From Amoebidium appalachense (taxonomy: Eukaryota; Ichthyosporea), in assembly GCA_963693365.1 (NCBI GenBank), contig CAVNZM010000006.1:1-64000 (forward strand): a stretch of 64,000 nt of DNA, written 5' to 3'. The translations under genes and the position numbers were made by a program. Under the pieces are notes generated by a model. That model was not told where the DNA came from and ran no database searches. It worked only from the letters and a program-made list of their open reading frames with translations. This document shows, piece after piece, positions 27,908 to 38,289 of the stretch (the stretch's first letter is position 1; every line of letters begins with the position of its first letter).

Positions 27908-28659
27908 TGTTGTTTTGTACGGGTCTAAGGGAGCAGAGTGCACAGAGGTGTCATGTAAAAACACGACTAACACATTAATGAGAGGGCAATCGGAGTTGTT
28001 CACGAGACATTGAAAGATTTCAAACAACAACTGGATCTTTATTGTGCTCTCGGTTCCTTTTGTACTTGCGACTTATCACCTTATCACAACTAAAGAGGGA
28101 GAACCAATCGGTTCTATCAGAAGATAGAAAAACACATTCCGACAGAGCATACGCATTCCAACTTCCGATTAAACTAAAGTGTAGAAACTCTTACTTAAAT
28201 AAATTAAGTAATTATACATCTAGTCACTATTAACTCACATATATATTTATGTTCGTCTCTATAAAGAAACTTATTTAAATACATATATTTCCTAACAGTC
28301 GACACTCTCAAAGTGAAGACACTTTGCAATAAACCGAATTCCATATATATCTATTGTCCAATCACAACACACATATATTAACAGACAGGAATGCACAACA
28401 CAATCTACAGATGTACTCGCTCGCGACTATTGGCGAGCCATCCTTTTGAGAACAAAACTAAGCCATTTTGAAATAAAGGAAAGACAACGAGTGAGGCTAG
28501 CCAATCACGCTACCTCTCAGATAAACAGAGGAGAGCAAACAGAAATAAAAACACAATAAGTTCTTATCAGGCAAGAGAGTCAGGTGTGCACAGATCTACC
28601 GATATCTGTGCCCACAGAAACAAGGGAGAGAGAGATACGGGGGGGGGGGGGGGGGGGGG

Positions 28660-28690
<31 letters not shown>

Positions 28691-28783
28691 CACAAAGGAG
28701 GAAAGCAGACACGAATACAAACAAGCTAGGACACATACATACTTCAAGGCTCTTGCTGTCATACATGGTGACGTATTCCAACA
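27908..28783 (-). repeat. Copia 3' LTR
   Basis: Matches 34067-34960. Ends are TGTTG ... CAACA. The polypurine tract candidate just inside is TGAGTGGGGA on the minus strand (28784-28793). A G run (28639-28662) with GA repeat lies inside. Confidence 0.95.
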
Positions 28784-29467
28784 TCCCCACTCAAGGGGTT
28801 GAAGTTTGTGTTCTCGTGTCTGTTGATGTGACGGTAGATGAGGTCCAAACACAGGAGGGGCCGTCACACTCAAGTTTCCCCACTCGAGGATGCAAACCGA
28901 AGATCCTTGAGGTGGGAAGGAGAGAATCAAAACTGAAGAGGCACACAACGACGAACGGTTGCCTCTGAAGACTCGAAATAAGAAATCATGGTGGTTATCG
29001 GCGATATATATATATATATAGGAAACACTAGTGTATGTGTGACGTGTTGGTGGCTAATGGTTTATACTGGGGACCACCCAGGTAAACACAAGACATGAAC
29101 ATCTTGTGGACTGATTTATAGACTGGTGGTCAACCAGTTAAGACACGGGGAAGGTGCATCCCGTGGACTAGGTTTAGACTGGCAACGTCAACCAGCACGT
29201 CATGGCTATAGATAATTATTTATACTGGGACGCCATCCCAGTTCGACATATATATAAGTCGAATATAGAAGAAAACCAATATATATGGTGGGATATGAAT
29301 ATAAATAAACGACGGATGAGGGAGAATAATCCCCACTGAAGATGCACACATATGACGATGTAAGACTGAGTCCCCACTGATGAAGAGAAACGATGAGGAG
29401 TAGTAGACTTTCGTTGGGAGGCATCTTGATCACCGTAGGTGTGTCAACTGCTGTCCAGGGCCCCAAC
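28784..29467 (-). other. Copia non-coding region between pol and 3' LTR
   Basis: No ORF is supported. Imperfect repeats of GACTGG/CAACCAG occur between 29050 and 29200, and (TA)n at 29007-29021. Confidence 0.6.
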
Positions 29468-31264
29468 CTACTCAGAAACCACTCGATGATGAAAACCAGT
29501 GCACGGGTCAGTCACGGAGACTGAGGTTGGCACGCCGTGTGTGTCGTGGGCCGGACCAGCCAGAGGCTTGGTGAAGATGTCGGCCAGGTTCTTCTTGGTG
29601 TCGATGTAGGTGACAGTGACGTCCCCACTGTTGATGTAGTCCTTTGTGTTGAAGTAACGAACGGCAATGTGCTTGGTCCGGTGCTTGATGGTGTTGGAGT
29701 GGACCAGAGCAATGGTGGACTGATTGTCACAGTACACGGGGGTGGGCTCGGTCATGGGGTAGCCCAGCTCCTTTAGTAGATCACGGTGCCAGACAACATC
29801 TTGCACGGCAGCATTGAGGGCCAGGAGCTCGGCCTCACAGGTGGAAGTTGCAGTGATCGTCTGCAGCTTGGAGTGGTAGGTGACGGGGGAGCCTTCGAGG
29901 AGGATGACGTACCCAGACGTGGAACGACGGGTGGTCACGGTGGGGCAACCAGCAAAGTCAGAATCCGAGTAGCACTCAAGGATGGGCACCTTGCTGTTGG
30001 GGGCCTTCTTCTTGTAGTAGAGGCCGAGGTTGATGGTGCCGAGCAGGTAACGAACGACACGGAGGAGAAGCTCCCAGGCAGTCTTGGTGGGCTTGGAGCT
30101 GAATCGGCCGAGGTAGCTAATGGCATACGAGATGTCAGGCCGGGAGCACCGAGCAACCCACAGCAGACGGCCGAGGAGTTCACGGTAGGGGACGGTGGTG
30201 GGCAGGGATGAGAGGGAGGTCTCGTTGATGATGGTGCCCACGGGAATAGGGGTGGCCTTAGGCTTGGCATCGACCAGGTTGAAGTCGGTGATGATGTCCT
30301 TGATGTAGGAGGACTGCAGCAGCTTGAGGGAGTCACGGGTGTACAGCAGTTGGGTGCCGAGGAAGATGTCTGGCAGACCGACCTTGCACTCGGCAGACTT
30401 CGTGATGTGACGAACAAGCCCCTGCATGATGGTGGAGTTCCGTGTGCAGGTGATGATGGCATCATCAACGTAGTTGCCCGAACGGATGATGTGCCCGTTG
30501 GGGAACTGACGGAAGTAGACACACGGATCGGAACGGAGACGGGTGAGGCCGTGGGCAATGAGAATGGAGTTGAAGAACTCGTACCATGCCAGGGATGCCT
30601 GCTTGAGGCCGTAGAGGGCCTTCTTGAGTTTCCAGACTTTGTGTTCATTGCCAGGGAGGATAAAACCAGGAGGTTGCTCCATGTACAAAGTCTCGTCGAG
30701 GGGGCTGTTGAGGAAGGCCGTGCTGATGTCGAGTTGATGGATCTCGTGGTCCTGTTGCACACCGAGGGCAAGCAGGGCACGGACGGAGGAGGACATGACG
30801 ACGGGGGAAGAGTTTTCACCGTAGTCAACACCGTAGACTTGGGTGAAACCCTTGGCCACACCACGACCCTTGATCTTGGTGTCACCAGCAGAGTTGAGGA
30901 CCTTCTCCGTGACAATCCACTTGAATCGGATGATGTTGGCATCGGAGGGGGGCTCAACTACGTCGAAGATGTCCTTGTCGATGAAAGCCTTGTACTCGGC
31001 AGTGAGGGCAGTCACCACTTCATCACCCTTGGTGCCAGAGCACAGTTTCTGAATTGACCGGGGCAGCTGAGACACATCAAGGCTGGGTCGGGAGATGCTC
31101 ACCATAGCCATGGCAGGCCGGGAGGAGAGACGGGAGGAACGACGGGGGACGGTACGGAGTGGCTCAGGGGCCGGGGGGGTGTCTGGGACAGACACTCGGT
31201 GGTCGGGGATGGGGGCCTGGAAGCCAGGGATGGGTGCCGTGTTGAGGGGGGAGTCGGATAACAC
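29468..31264 (-). CDS. pol: Copia pol, reverse transcriptase and RNase H
   Basis: A 598-codon open frame. After a Pro/Ser/Arg linker come RT motifs: WIVTEKVLN, GRGVAKGF, the LDISTAFLNSPLDE motif with its Asp, GLKQASLAWYEF and the YVDD box, which is intact. RNase H follows (YSDSDFAG, CEAELLAL, YCDNQSTIAL) and the LADIFTKPL tail typical of copia. It stops at 29468. It is in a different frame from the integrase part because of an indel in a C run at about 31374-31391. Confidence 0.93.
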   Translation of the reverse strand: MLSDSPLNTAPIPGFQAPIPDHRVSVPDTPPAPEPLRTVPRRSSRLSSRPAMAMVSISRPSLDVSQLPRSIQKLCSGTKGDEVVTALTAEYKAFIDKDIFDVVEPPSDANIIRFKWIVTEKVLNSAGDTKIKGRGVAKGFTQVYGVDYGENSSPVVMSSSVRALLALGVQQDHEIHQLDISTAFLNSPLDETLYMEQPPGFILPGNEHKVWKLKKALYGLKQASLAWYEFFNSILIAHGLTRLRSDPCVYFRQFPNGHIIRSGNYVDDAIITCTRNSTIMQGLVRHITKSAECKVGLPDIFLGTQLLYTRDSLKLLQSSYIKDIITDFNLVDAKPKATPIPVGTIINETSLSSLPTTVPYRELLGRLLWVARCSRPDISYAISYLGRFSSKPTKTAWELLLRVVRYLLGTINLGLYYKKKAPNSKVPILECYSDSDFAGCPTVTTRRSTSGYVILLEGSPVTYHSKLQTITATSTCEAELLALNAAVQDVVWHRDLLKELGYPMTEPTPVYCDNQSTIALVHSNTIKHRTKHIAVRYFNTKDYINSGDVTVTYIDTKKNLADIFTKPLAGPAHDTHGVPTSVSVTDPCTGFHHRVVSE

Positions 31265-32892
31265 GGGGCTGGACGGGGCCGAGTGGAACTCCGGAGACCC
31301 AGGACGAACCGGGGTGAGATGACCAGGTACGTGGTCATTGACGGCAGGGGCCGGCAGCAGGGGTTGCTGGCCGGTGGGGGGGGGGGGGGTGGAGCCACGG
31401 GGGCAGGTACACGACGGGGGGAACGACGGATAATCACCGACGGAATTTCATCGTCATCGGAATTGGAATTTCCGGAATGCAGGGATGAATCGATTGAGGT
31501 CGTCTGATTGGTGGCCTGCACAGAAATCTGATTGGATGCCGTGGTGAATTGTGATTCGTCGAAGACGACATCGCGGTAGAGGTTGACCGTGTTGCCACGT
31601 AGATTCATGATCTTGTGGGCTTTGTTGGTGATATCCCAGCCCACGTAGGTGCCGAGTTTGACGGTAGAGGCCAACTTGTCTCGTTTGGATGCAGGGACGT
31701 GTACATAGGCTGGGCAGCCGAACACGTGCAGGTGGGAGATGTCAGGCTTGACACCGTAGAAAATTTCAAACGGTGTACGGCCATTGGCAGCTCTGGCCGG
31801 GGTCACGTTGATGATGTAGGCAGCATGCTTGAGAGCAGCTCCCCACAGTTTGGGGGAAAGGGAGTCGGCCTTGTCCTGATGAAGGAAGCACCGAACGATC
31901 TCCTGCAGATCCCTCATCTTACGTTCAACGAAGCCGTTGAGTTGGGGGCAGTCAACCGGGGCAAGTTCCTGAATGATGCCCTTGGACTGGCAGTACTGCT
32001 CCATAGCGTGGGAGGTGAACTCGGACCCAGAGTCTGAACGGAAGTGGGTCACCACCTTGTCGGGTTGCTTGTCAGTAGTCTCAACCAGGGCCTTGACGTA
32101 TTCGAGAGTTTCGGATCGATCACGGAGGAGGTACACGATGGTGTAGCCGGAGGCATCACAGGTACACACGAGGGCCACCTTGTAGCCACCATAGGAGGCA
32201 CAGGGAGGCTCGAAGAAGTCCATGTGCCACTTGGCACCGGGGAAGGGGCACTGGGTTCTGGTGCCGGAGAATGGGGCCTTGGTGGTCTTGCCGGAGACAC
32301 AACCGAAGCAGTCAGTGGTGTCAGCCACTGAGAGGGATGAGGGGAGGCCTGTCACGAGGTCACCTCTCACCATCTTGGTGAGGGTGGACAGGGCACGATG
32401 GCCGAGACGGTGGTGCCAGAGCTGAGGATCATTGTTGACCTTGACGTTGGCTACCAGAGCAGTGACGGTCCGAGGGATGGAGGGACGTATCTCATAGTCA
32501 GTGATGAAGTACAGTCCATCTGTGCCTGTGAGGGAACACACGATGTTGCCACCACGAGTGTAGAGGTATGATGGGAATGCATCCTCATCATCGAGGTGGG
32601 CAAGGAGACCCGACTTGGAGGCCATTGAGGGTGATATCAGGAAGGCTGGGGAGTCGGGTACATAGAGGGTGTTGAGGCTCAGTACTGATGTTACTCCGTT
32701 GTAGGTGACGGCCAGGTTGATGACACCACGGTGATGTGCAGTGACGATGCCGAGGCCGTGGACGTCAGTCGGGGGGCATGGCTCAAGAGTAGAGAAGTAC
32801 TCTTTTACTGGGCACATGTGGACGTTTGAAGCCGAGTCCCAGCAGGGGTCCATGGGTAGGGAGGCCGTGGTGGACACGAGGGCAAAATGCAC
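31099..32892 (-). CDS. pol: Copia pol, protease and integrase
   Basis: The protease active-site region reads WDSASNVHM. The integrase has the HHCC zinc site (WHHRLGH ... CFGC) and catalytic Asp-Asp-Glu in HMDFFEP, FRSDSGSEF and NGFVERKM. The GKxF-like extension and a Pro run follow, after which the correct frame passes to the RT ORF. Open from before 32892, overlapping the gag frame. Confidence 0.92.
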   Translation of the reverse strand: MHFALVSTTASLPMDPCWDSASNVHMCPVKEYFSTLEPCPPTDVHGLGIVTAHHRGVINLAVTYNGVTSVLSLNTLYVPDSPAFLISPSMASKSGLLAHLDDEDAFPSYLYTRGGNIVCSLTGTDGLYFITDYEIRPSIPRTVTALVANVKVNNDPQLWHHRLGHRALSTLTKMVRGDLVTGLPSSLSVADTTDCFGCVSGKTTKAPFSGTRTQCPFPGAKWHMDFFEPPCASYGGYKVALVCTCDASGYTIVYLLRDRSETLEYVKALVETTDKQPDKVVTHFRSDSGSEFTSHAMEQYCQSKGIIQELAPVDCPQLNGFVERKMRDLQEIVRCFLHQDKADSLSPKLWGAALKHAAYIINVTPARAANGRTPFEIFYGVKPDISHLHVFGCPAYVHVPASKRDKLASTVKLGTYVGWDITNKAHKIMNLRGNTVNLYRDVVFDESQFTTASNQISVQATNQTTSIDSSLHSGNSNSDDDEIPSVIIRRSPRRVPAPVAPPPPPPPASNPCCRPLPSMTTYLVISPRFVLGLRSSTRPRPAPCYPTPPSTRHPSLASRPPSPTTECLSQTPPRPLSHSVPSPVVPPVSPPGLPWLW

Positions 32893-33956
32893 CTCTTTTC
32901 CAGACTTGGTGTTGGCACGGTGACGACGGGCAATTGAGCAGCCAGGTTTGTCACACTGTGTGTGACATGATGGTCTTCGTGACAGTAGGCACAGTCGAGG
33001 GAGCCAGTGGTCTTGGCTCGGGGTGGCTGGGAATGACGGTTACCCCCTTTACGTGGGGGGTAAGGTGACCGGGAACGATAGCCGGGGGAACGGGACCGTG
33101 AGTAATCACGGTCAACTGAGGGGGATCGATCGGTGGGACGACCGCGGGGGTGACGGGAGACGGAGCTGTCACGTCGGGGGATCCGGTGTCTGAGGTCGTC
33201 CTTGGTGAGTACACGGCTTTGCAGGGCACGTGCTGTTCGGACGGTGCAGGAGGACCCGGACCCAGAGTCGATGAGACCTTCACGGATCTCTGCAGCTCTG
33301 ATGTCACTGATTAGACGGTTGTAGGTCTCGTAGTTAATGGTACGACGGAAGTAGTCGGCAATCATGGCCTGGATGTCGGTACAAACTAACTTACGGTTCT
33401 TCTTGAGGTGGATGAAGAAGTTATCAACCATAGTCTTGTGAGGAATGGGCTCTTCGAGGATGTGCAGGGTAGTGCACAGACGGCGTCCCATGGTGAGGTA
33501 GGCCGTGACGGTCTTGAAGTCTTTGAGTTCAAGCTCATGGTAGTCGAGGAGGATTTGACGAGCACGATCTTCACGTTCAGCCGCATAGGTCATACGGAGG
33601 TTGTGGAAAGCTTGGGCAGGTGACACATCATCGTGGATTTGACCAGAGTTATACAGCTCATCATTGGAGACGAGTTGAGTAAACATCTGTTCAAGGAGGT
33701 TGGAAGCCTCGGCCCGGTCGGTGTAGGCCTCCTCAGTGTCGTAGCCGTGCCACTCATTCTCGTCGGAAGGGTCGACCCACTCGGGGGCCTTGATGACGGG
33801 CACTAACTTGGCCGCGGTGGTGGTACGTAGGTACCGGAAGATGACGGGTTCCCACTCATAATAGGTGAGACGTTTGCCGGACTTCTTGTCCGTGGTGTCA
33901 TCCCCTTTCCAGGGGGTGAGGTTGAGATACGCAGGTTTCTCCGACATGGTGATCAA
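32805..33956 (-). CDS. gag: Copia gag (capsid and nucleocapsid)
   Basis: A 383-codon frame starting MITMSEKP at 33956, about 110 bases inside the 5' LTR. It has the UBN2/Ty1-gag pattern of helices (YYEWEPVIFRYLR, LLDYHELELKDFKTV, YLTMGRRL). A Ser/Arg-rich stretch and the zinc-knuckle start (CAYCHEDHH) follow. The frame is lost within the knuckle near 32960, in a short CA run, and the rest is read in the pol frame, so gag and pol were probably one ORF. Confidence 0.88.
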   Translation of the reverse strand: MITMSEKPAYLNLTPWKGDDTTDKKSGKRLTYYEWEPVIFRYLRTTTAAKLVPVIKAPEWVDPSDENEWHGYDTEEAYTDRAEASNLLEQMFTQLVSNDELYNSGQIHDDVSPAQAFHNLRMTYAAEREDRARQILLDYHELELKDFKTVTAYLTMGRRLCTTLHILEEPIPHKTMVDNFFIHLKKNRKLVCTDIQAMIADYFRRTINYETYNRLISDIRAAEIREGLIDSGSGSSCTVRTARALQSRVLTKDDLRHRIPRRDSSVSRHPRGRPTDRSPSVDRDYSRSRSPGYRSRSPYPPRKGGNRHSQPPRAKTTGSLDCAYCHEDHHVTHSVTNLAAQLPVVTVPTPSLEKRCILPSCPPRPPYPWTPAGTRLQTSTCAQ

Positions 33957-34066
33957 TCAGTCAGATGATGCGTGAGAGAGGAATCAGATCGGTATTCAAA
34001 TTTGAATATTTTTGATTGCAGCGAGAGTATGTGTTTGCGAGAGCGTGCGAAAATGGGCCTTTAACC

Positions 34067-34818
34067 TGTTGTTTTGTACGGGTCTAAGGGAGCAGAGTGC
34101 ACAGAGGTGTCATGTAAAAACACGACTAACACATTAATGAGAGGGCAATCGGAGTTGTTCACGAGACATTGAAAGATTTCAAACAACAACTGGATCTTTA
34201 TTGTGCTCTCGGTTCCTTTTGTACTTGCGACTTATCACCTTATCACAACTAAAGAGGGAGAACCAATCGGTTCTATCAGAAGATAGAAAAACACATTCCG
34301 ACAGAGCATACGCATTCCAACTTCCGATTAAACTAAAGTGTAGAAACTCTTACTTAAATAAATTAAGTAATTATACATCTAGTCACTATTAACTCACATA
34401 TATATTTATGTTCGTCTCTATAAAGAAACTTATTTAAATACATATATTTCCTAACAGTCGACACTCTCAAAGTGAAGACACTTTGCAATAAACCGAATTC
34501 CATATATATCTATTGTCCAATCACAACACACATATATTAACAGACAGGAATGCACAACACAATCTACAGATGTACTCGCTCGCGACTATTGGCGAGCCAT
34601 CCTTTTGAGAACAAAACTAAGCCATTTTGAAATAAAGGAAAGACAACGAGTGAGGCTAGCCAATCACGCTACCTCTCAGATAAACAGAGGAGAGCAAACA
34701 GAAATAAAAACACAATAAGTTCTTATCAGGCAAGAGAGTCAGGTGTGCACAGATCTACCGATATCTGTGCCCACAGAAACAAGGGAGAGAGAGATACGGG
34801 GGGGGGGGGGGGGGGGGG

Positions 34819-34862
<44 letters not shown>

Positions 34863-34960
34863 ACAAAGGAGGAAAGCAGACACGAATACAAACAAGCTAG
34901 GACACTGGCACATACATACTTCAAGGCTCTTGCTGTCATACATGGTGACGTATTCCAACA
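34067..34960 (-). repeat. Copia 5' LTR
   Basis: Same sequence as 27908-28783 with longer GA and G runs. The primer-binding position just inside (minus strand, from 34066) reads GGTTAAAGGCCCATTTTC, which I could not match to a tRNA 3' end. Confidence 0.95.
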
Positions 34961-36856
34961 CTTTCTCCCGTGCTTCCGCCCCGTAATCGTGCAGAGTCCC
35001 CCCCCCCCCCCCCCCCGCCCCCGCCTTTTGTTGTCCTTCTTGGTGAGTTTTTTCCGGCTTTTTTCGAACTCGGGTTTATTCCAAATTCGTGGCTTGACAC
35101 AATCGTTACGCCCGTTATCGCAGGGGGTCATTAACGACTTTCGTCCCGTCACACTTACCAACATTTTTCGTCGGCTCTTCGAGGGTTGCATGCTTCGCGC
35201 ATTTAACACCGACGATTTTTTAAACGCCGTGTTCCGTCTTTCTTCCCTTCAAGGGGGCTTTCGTCATGCCTATTCGTGTTATACTCACAGCCTGTTACTC
35301 AACTCGATGAATCCATTACTTCTGGCTCTCCACACGTTGTCTTCATCGACCTTAAGAACGCCTACGACACCGTACCCACTGGTTTGTTATGGCATAAGCT
35401 GGCTATGGGGGGCTTACCAGCCCCCTTTGGCCGTCTTCTGCAAGCGTTGTTCGATACCACTCGCGGACGAGCGGCGGTCAATGGAACATTAACACCCAGT
35501 TTTTCTCGTTCTCGGGGTCTTCTGCAGGGGTCCCTCCTGAGTCCGTTGTTGTTTGAAGTTTTCATTGACGATTTAGCCTGCGCCCTCGAAACCTTTGGCC
35601 AACTGCCTACCCGCCGTGTACCGGGTCTCCTTTTTGCGGACAATATTGTTCTTTGTTCCTTAACCGAAGATGCCATGCACCAGATGCTTCGTCAGGTGGA
35701 TCAATGGTGCACCGAGAATCTCATGACAGTCGGAATTGCAAAGTGTGCGACTTTTTCGAAAAATGCTTCCTTTCGACTGGCCGGTCTTCCTATTCCTGTT
35801 AAGAGCACCTATGACTATTTGGGTATTCCTTTTAAGTTACTGCACGGGGTATTGATTTCCGCAAGCTCCTCACGGCACGGATCGCTCGTGCGAAGGGTAA
35901 GCTTCACATCGTGTCAAATATGTTTCAACGGGAGTCTGTGATCCATCCGGCAAACTTTCTTCTCTACTATAAAACTTTTTTACGGCCGGCTTTCGAATAT
36001 GGACTTCCGCTATTGGCCTGCGCCCCACCTCGTGAGGCGGCCGTGGCGCTGAAAGAGTTCGTCGATTTTCAGGGTACTGCGCTGCGCACTTTGTTTCGTA
36101 CTCGGTTTGTGACTCCCTTAATCAGTATGTTTGGATTGTCGTCTTCTGTTTGTCAAATGGAGGAATTGTCTCTTCGTTTTTGTTTTCATTTAGTTAGGAT
36201 ACCTGATGGTCACCCTCTTTATGCTTTCTTTCCCCCCCTCCCTCCATCTCTCTGCCCCCCCGATTCACCAACGCTACTTCTGAATGTCCTCAGCCTACCC
36301 TCTTTCAACCTGATTCTTCCTCTCGCTATCTCACTCAAAGTTTCTTTTCTCTTCCTGTTTTTTCTGCCTTTTCGCGTTATTACCATACGCAGTATAAGTT
36401 TCTTTCTCGTTCCAGATAGAGAAATCAAAGGTAAAACTCAGTGCATGTGTTATGTTCCTAAGGCAACACCGTACTGATCATTAATATCGCTTTTTGGGAG
36501 CTTGGGCAGGATATATTTCTCCTGCTGTACGTATGGATACCACCCTAGTAGATAAGTCTGTATGGTGCTCTGATGTTGATATTGCCTGGGAAGTTGTGCA
36601 GTGGCGTTGTAATTTTTGTTTTCATCGCCGCTGGTGCCACTTTTGTGCTGAACTTTTTAATCGCAAGCATGTTGATAGGTGTGAATTTTTATGTCGCGTT
36701 TTACGTCTTTCCCTACGGGTGTCTGCTACACTGGCTGGCAATGTGACTACTTTAGACTTTTTGTTGAATTCTGTTGGTCGTCACATTGAGTATTTATATG
36801 ATTTTCACACAGTGTTCAGGTATGTCAGTATGCACTTGTTACTGGATAACTCGTGA
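34961..36856 (+). pseudogene. LINE ORF2, reverse transcriptase and C-terminal zinc knuckle, frameshifted
   Basis: RT motifs run through three frames: INDFRPVTLTNIFRRLFEG (to about 35200), then FIDLKNAYDTVP, GLLQGSLLSPLLFEVFIDDL and LLFADNIVLCS (35276-35941), then the thumb region (35911-36220). The catalytic box reads FADN instead of F/Y-x-DD, losing one Asp. The final frame (36494-36856) has a Cys/His cluster CNFC ... CHFC ... HVDRC and ends with TGA at 36854, a typical LINE C-terminal knuckle. A C run at 34999-35018 and other indels break the frame. Confidence 0.8.
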
Positions 36857-37188
36857 AGTTTTCATTGTCTTCTCAGTATGCCGTGCATACTTGCATATCT
36901 TTCCGTCGAATGAATCCAGTCAAAAGAAAGAGAAAAAAAATGACCCCCAATCAGTTAGATCGCCTTTTTATAGCCCGAGCTCCAACAGACATTTTACTCG
37001 CGGATTGTAATGGGGGTCGATTTGGGTGATTCACGATTGTCCAAATTATGTCAGAGTACGTGAATTGGCTTGACTGCATTTTTTTTTACGTTTTTTTACT
37101 TGTAATGTTTTTGGCTCAACATTGAAAGTAAATTCATCCGGGGAACAGCGCAAAGAGTACAACTGCATCTTGTCTTCGGTAGCTCAGC

Positions 37189-37692
37189 ATGTGTTTTCTA
37201 GAAGATGCGCATGCCCTTGGATTGGTTGGACAAAGCAATAAACTTTTGGGGCACTGGTGGTCATGTGAGAGCCTGTCAAGAATCAAGAGCCTCATGGCAT
37301 GTCAGCGTGCTTATTTGACAATGGATACAAATAACAACCCAACATTAATATTAATCAAAAAATCTACGAGGCTCGACACCTCTGGTATAGCAACAATTGA
37401 TGTTCGTGACTTCCGGTTGTGTTTGAAAAAAATCGATGCCGATTCTATTTTTTCGCCCGACGTCAAAGTACATCGCTCCTACAAAGCTGATTGGGATGAC
37501 ATTGTTGGCAAATGCATCGCGTTCATGACATATAGTGACAGTGCTCTATACGACCAAGACCCATGGCCTGTGACCGCTGAAGAAAAAGAGGTTTTCAGTT
37601 GTGTTGGCCGAGTAAACATATTTATATGCCGCTACCTCCGCCGTGAACGCCCAGAAGAAGGACGAGATCGGGGCCCTTTCTCGTCAGATTAA
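37189..37692 (+). CDS. Hypothetical ORF downstream of the LINE
   Basis: A 167-codon frame with balanced composition (segments RSYKADWDDIVGKCIAFMTY, DPWPVTAEEKEVFSCVGRV) and no repeats, unlike surrounding DNA. No family recognised. It may belong to the 3' part of a mobile element or be a host exon. The next ORF overlaps its end. Confidence 0.35.
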   Translation: MCFLEDAHALGLVGQSNKLLGHWWSCESLSRIKSLMACQRAYLTMDTNNNPTLILIKKSTRLDTSGIATIDVRDFRLCLKKIDADSIFSPDVKVHRSYKADWDDIVGKCIAFMTYSDSALYDQDPWPVTAEEKEVFSCVGRVNIFICRYLRRERPEEGRDRGPFSSD

Positions 37693-37996
37693 AGTGCTAC
37701 AGGCACAGAAATCCAAACTCACAAGCGAGGTGTACAACAACGAACAGCGTCTGAAGCGATATCACAACGTCGAGCCGAAAGAGTGTCATTTTGGTTGTGG
37801 TCTGTCTCGCCGCGGCGGTTCTGGCGACTCCGTCAAACGACGTAAGAGTAGTCGTGGCGATTTTGGTGGTGGTGGTGGTGGTGATGATGATGATGCGCTT
37901 GCTTTGTATGTTGAGTTGGAGTCTTTGGAGGAACATGTGCGTTTGGATCGTACGCGTGGCCCGTTGAACGATTATGTCAGATTACGAGCCAGATGA
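37643..37996 (+). CDS. Hypothetical coiled-coil ORF with Gly and Asp runs
   Basis: A frame of 117 codons: coiled coil (EIGALSRQIKVLQAQKSKL), basic patch (SVKRRKSSR), six Gly and four Asp, then a second helix (LYVELESLEEHVRLD). It overlaps the previous ORF by 50 bases in another frame. Composition suggests a real regulatory or element-encoded protein, but no match is recognised. Confidence 0.35.
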   Translation: MNAQKKDEIGALSRQIKVLQAQKSKLTSEVYNNEQRLKRYHNVEPKECHFGCGLSRRGGSGDSVKRRKSSRGDFGGGGGGDDDDALALYVELESLEEHVRLDRTRGPLNDYVRLRAR

Positions 37997-38129
37997 CGAG
38001 AGTGAAAGTGAAAATAGTGGTGATGACGACAACAGTGTATCTCTGGTTGTGCACCATAACACATCTTGTCCCTCTCTCCTTTTCTGTCCAAATACGATTG
38101 TACAATCCGATCATACCGAGTATGAATGA
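37974..38129 (+). CDS. Small acidic ORF
   Basis: A 51-residue frame beginning MSDYEPDDESESENSGDDD overlaps the end of the preceding ORF. Acidic and Ser-rich N-terminus, then a hydrophobic/Cys part. It could be a frameshifted continuation of that ORF rather than a separate gene. Confidence 0.25.
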   Translation: MSDYEPDDESESENSGDDDNSVSLVVHHNTSCPSLLFCPNTIVQSDHTEYE

Positions 38130-38289
38130 GCTGTATGTAGAAAAAATCGACACTCACCTTTTTGGAATTTATATGCTCGAGTTTAGTTTAGATTATCGAT
38201 GCTGATCAGAATTTGTGGTTTGGGAATCAGTGTTATACCCGCATTGTAGCTAATGTAAAACCCCGCGAAGTATACACAGATCCCTGTTT

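Larger units (their letters stand above)
27908..34960 (-). mobile_element. Ty1/copia LTR retrotransposon, nearly complete, inserted in the LINE
   Basis: The element is 7053 bp on the minus strand, flanked by CTTTC (27903-27907 and 34961-34965). LTRs of 876 and 894 bp are almost identical, differing mainly in G/GA run length and a few inserted bases, so the insertion is young. Order of domains is gag, protease, integrase, RT, RNase H, which is the copia order. Gag and pol are interrupted by two small indels in repeated-base tracts. About 680 bases between the RNase H stop and the 3' LTR are non-coding. Confidence 0.95.
24640..36856 (+). mobile_element. Decayed non-LTR retrotransposon (LINE, APE-type), split by two insertions
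   Basis: Pieces in order: duplicated leader, ORF1 (24820-25946), ORF2 endonuclease (25948-26516), solo-LTR-like insertion, ORF2 linker (27196-27907), copia insertion, then RT and C-terminal zinc knuckle (34961-36856). The LINE pieces join cleanly once one copy of each target duplication is discounted. Several frameshifts, an in-frame stop and an altered RT catalytic box show it is inactive. The 3' end after 36856 has no clear tail. Confidence 0.85.

Noticed and set aside
29935-30957. 340-codon Ser/Pro-rich ORF on the minus strand
   Set aside because: Overlaps the copia RT in a different frame; composition is a frame-shadow of RT codons.
30350-31057. 235-codon plus-strand ORF
   Set aside because: Antisense shadow of the copia RT.
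34067-34960. Independent second insertion instead of an LTR
   Set aside because: Sequence matches 27908-28783 over its whole length in the same orientation and both share the CTTTC duplication.
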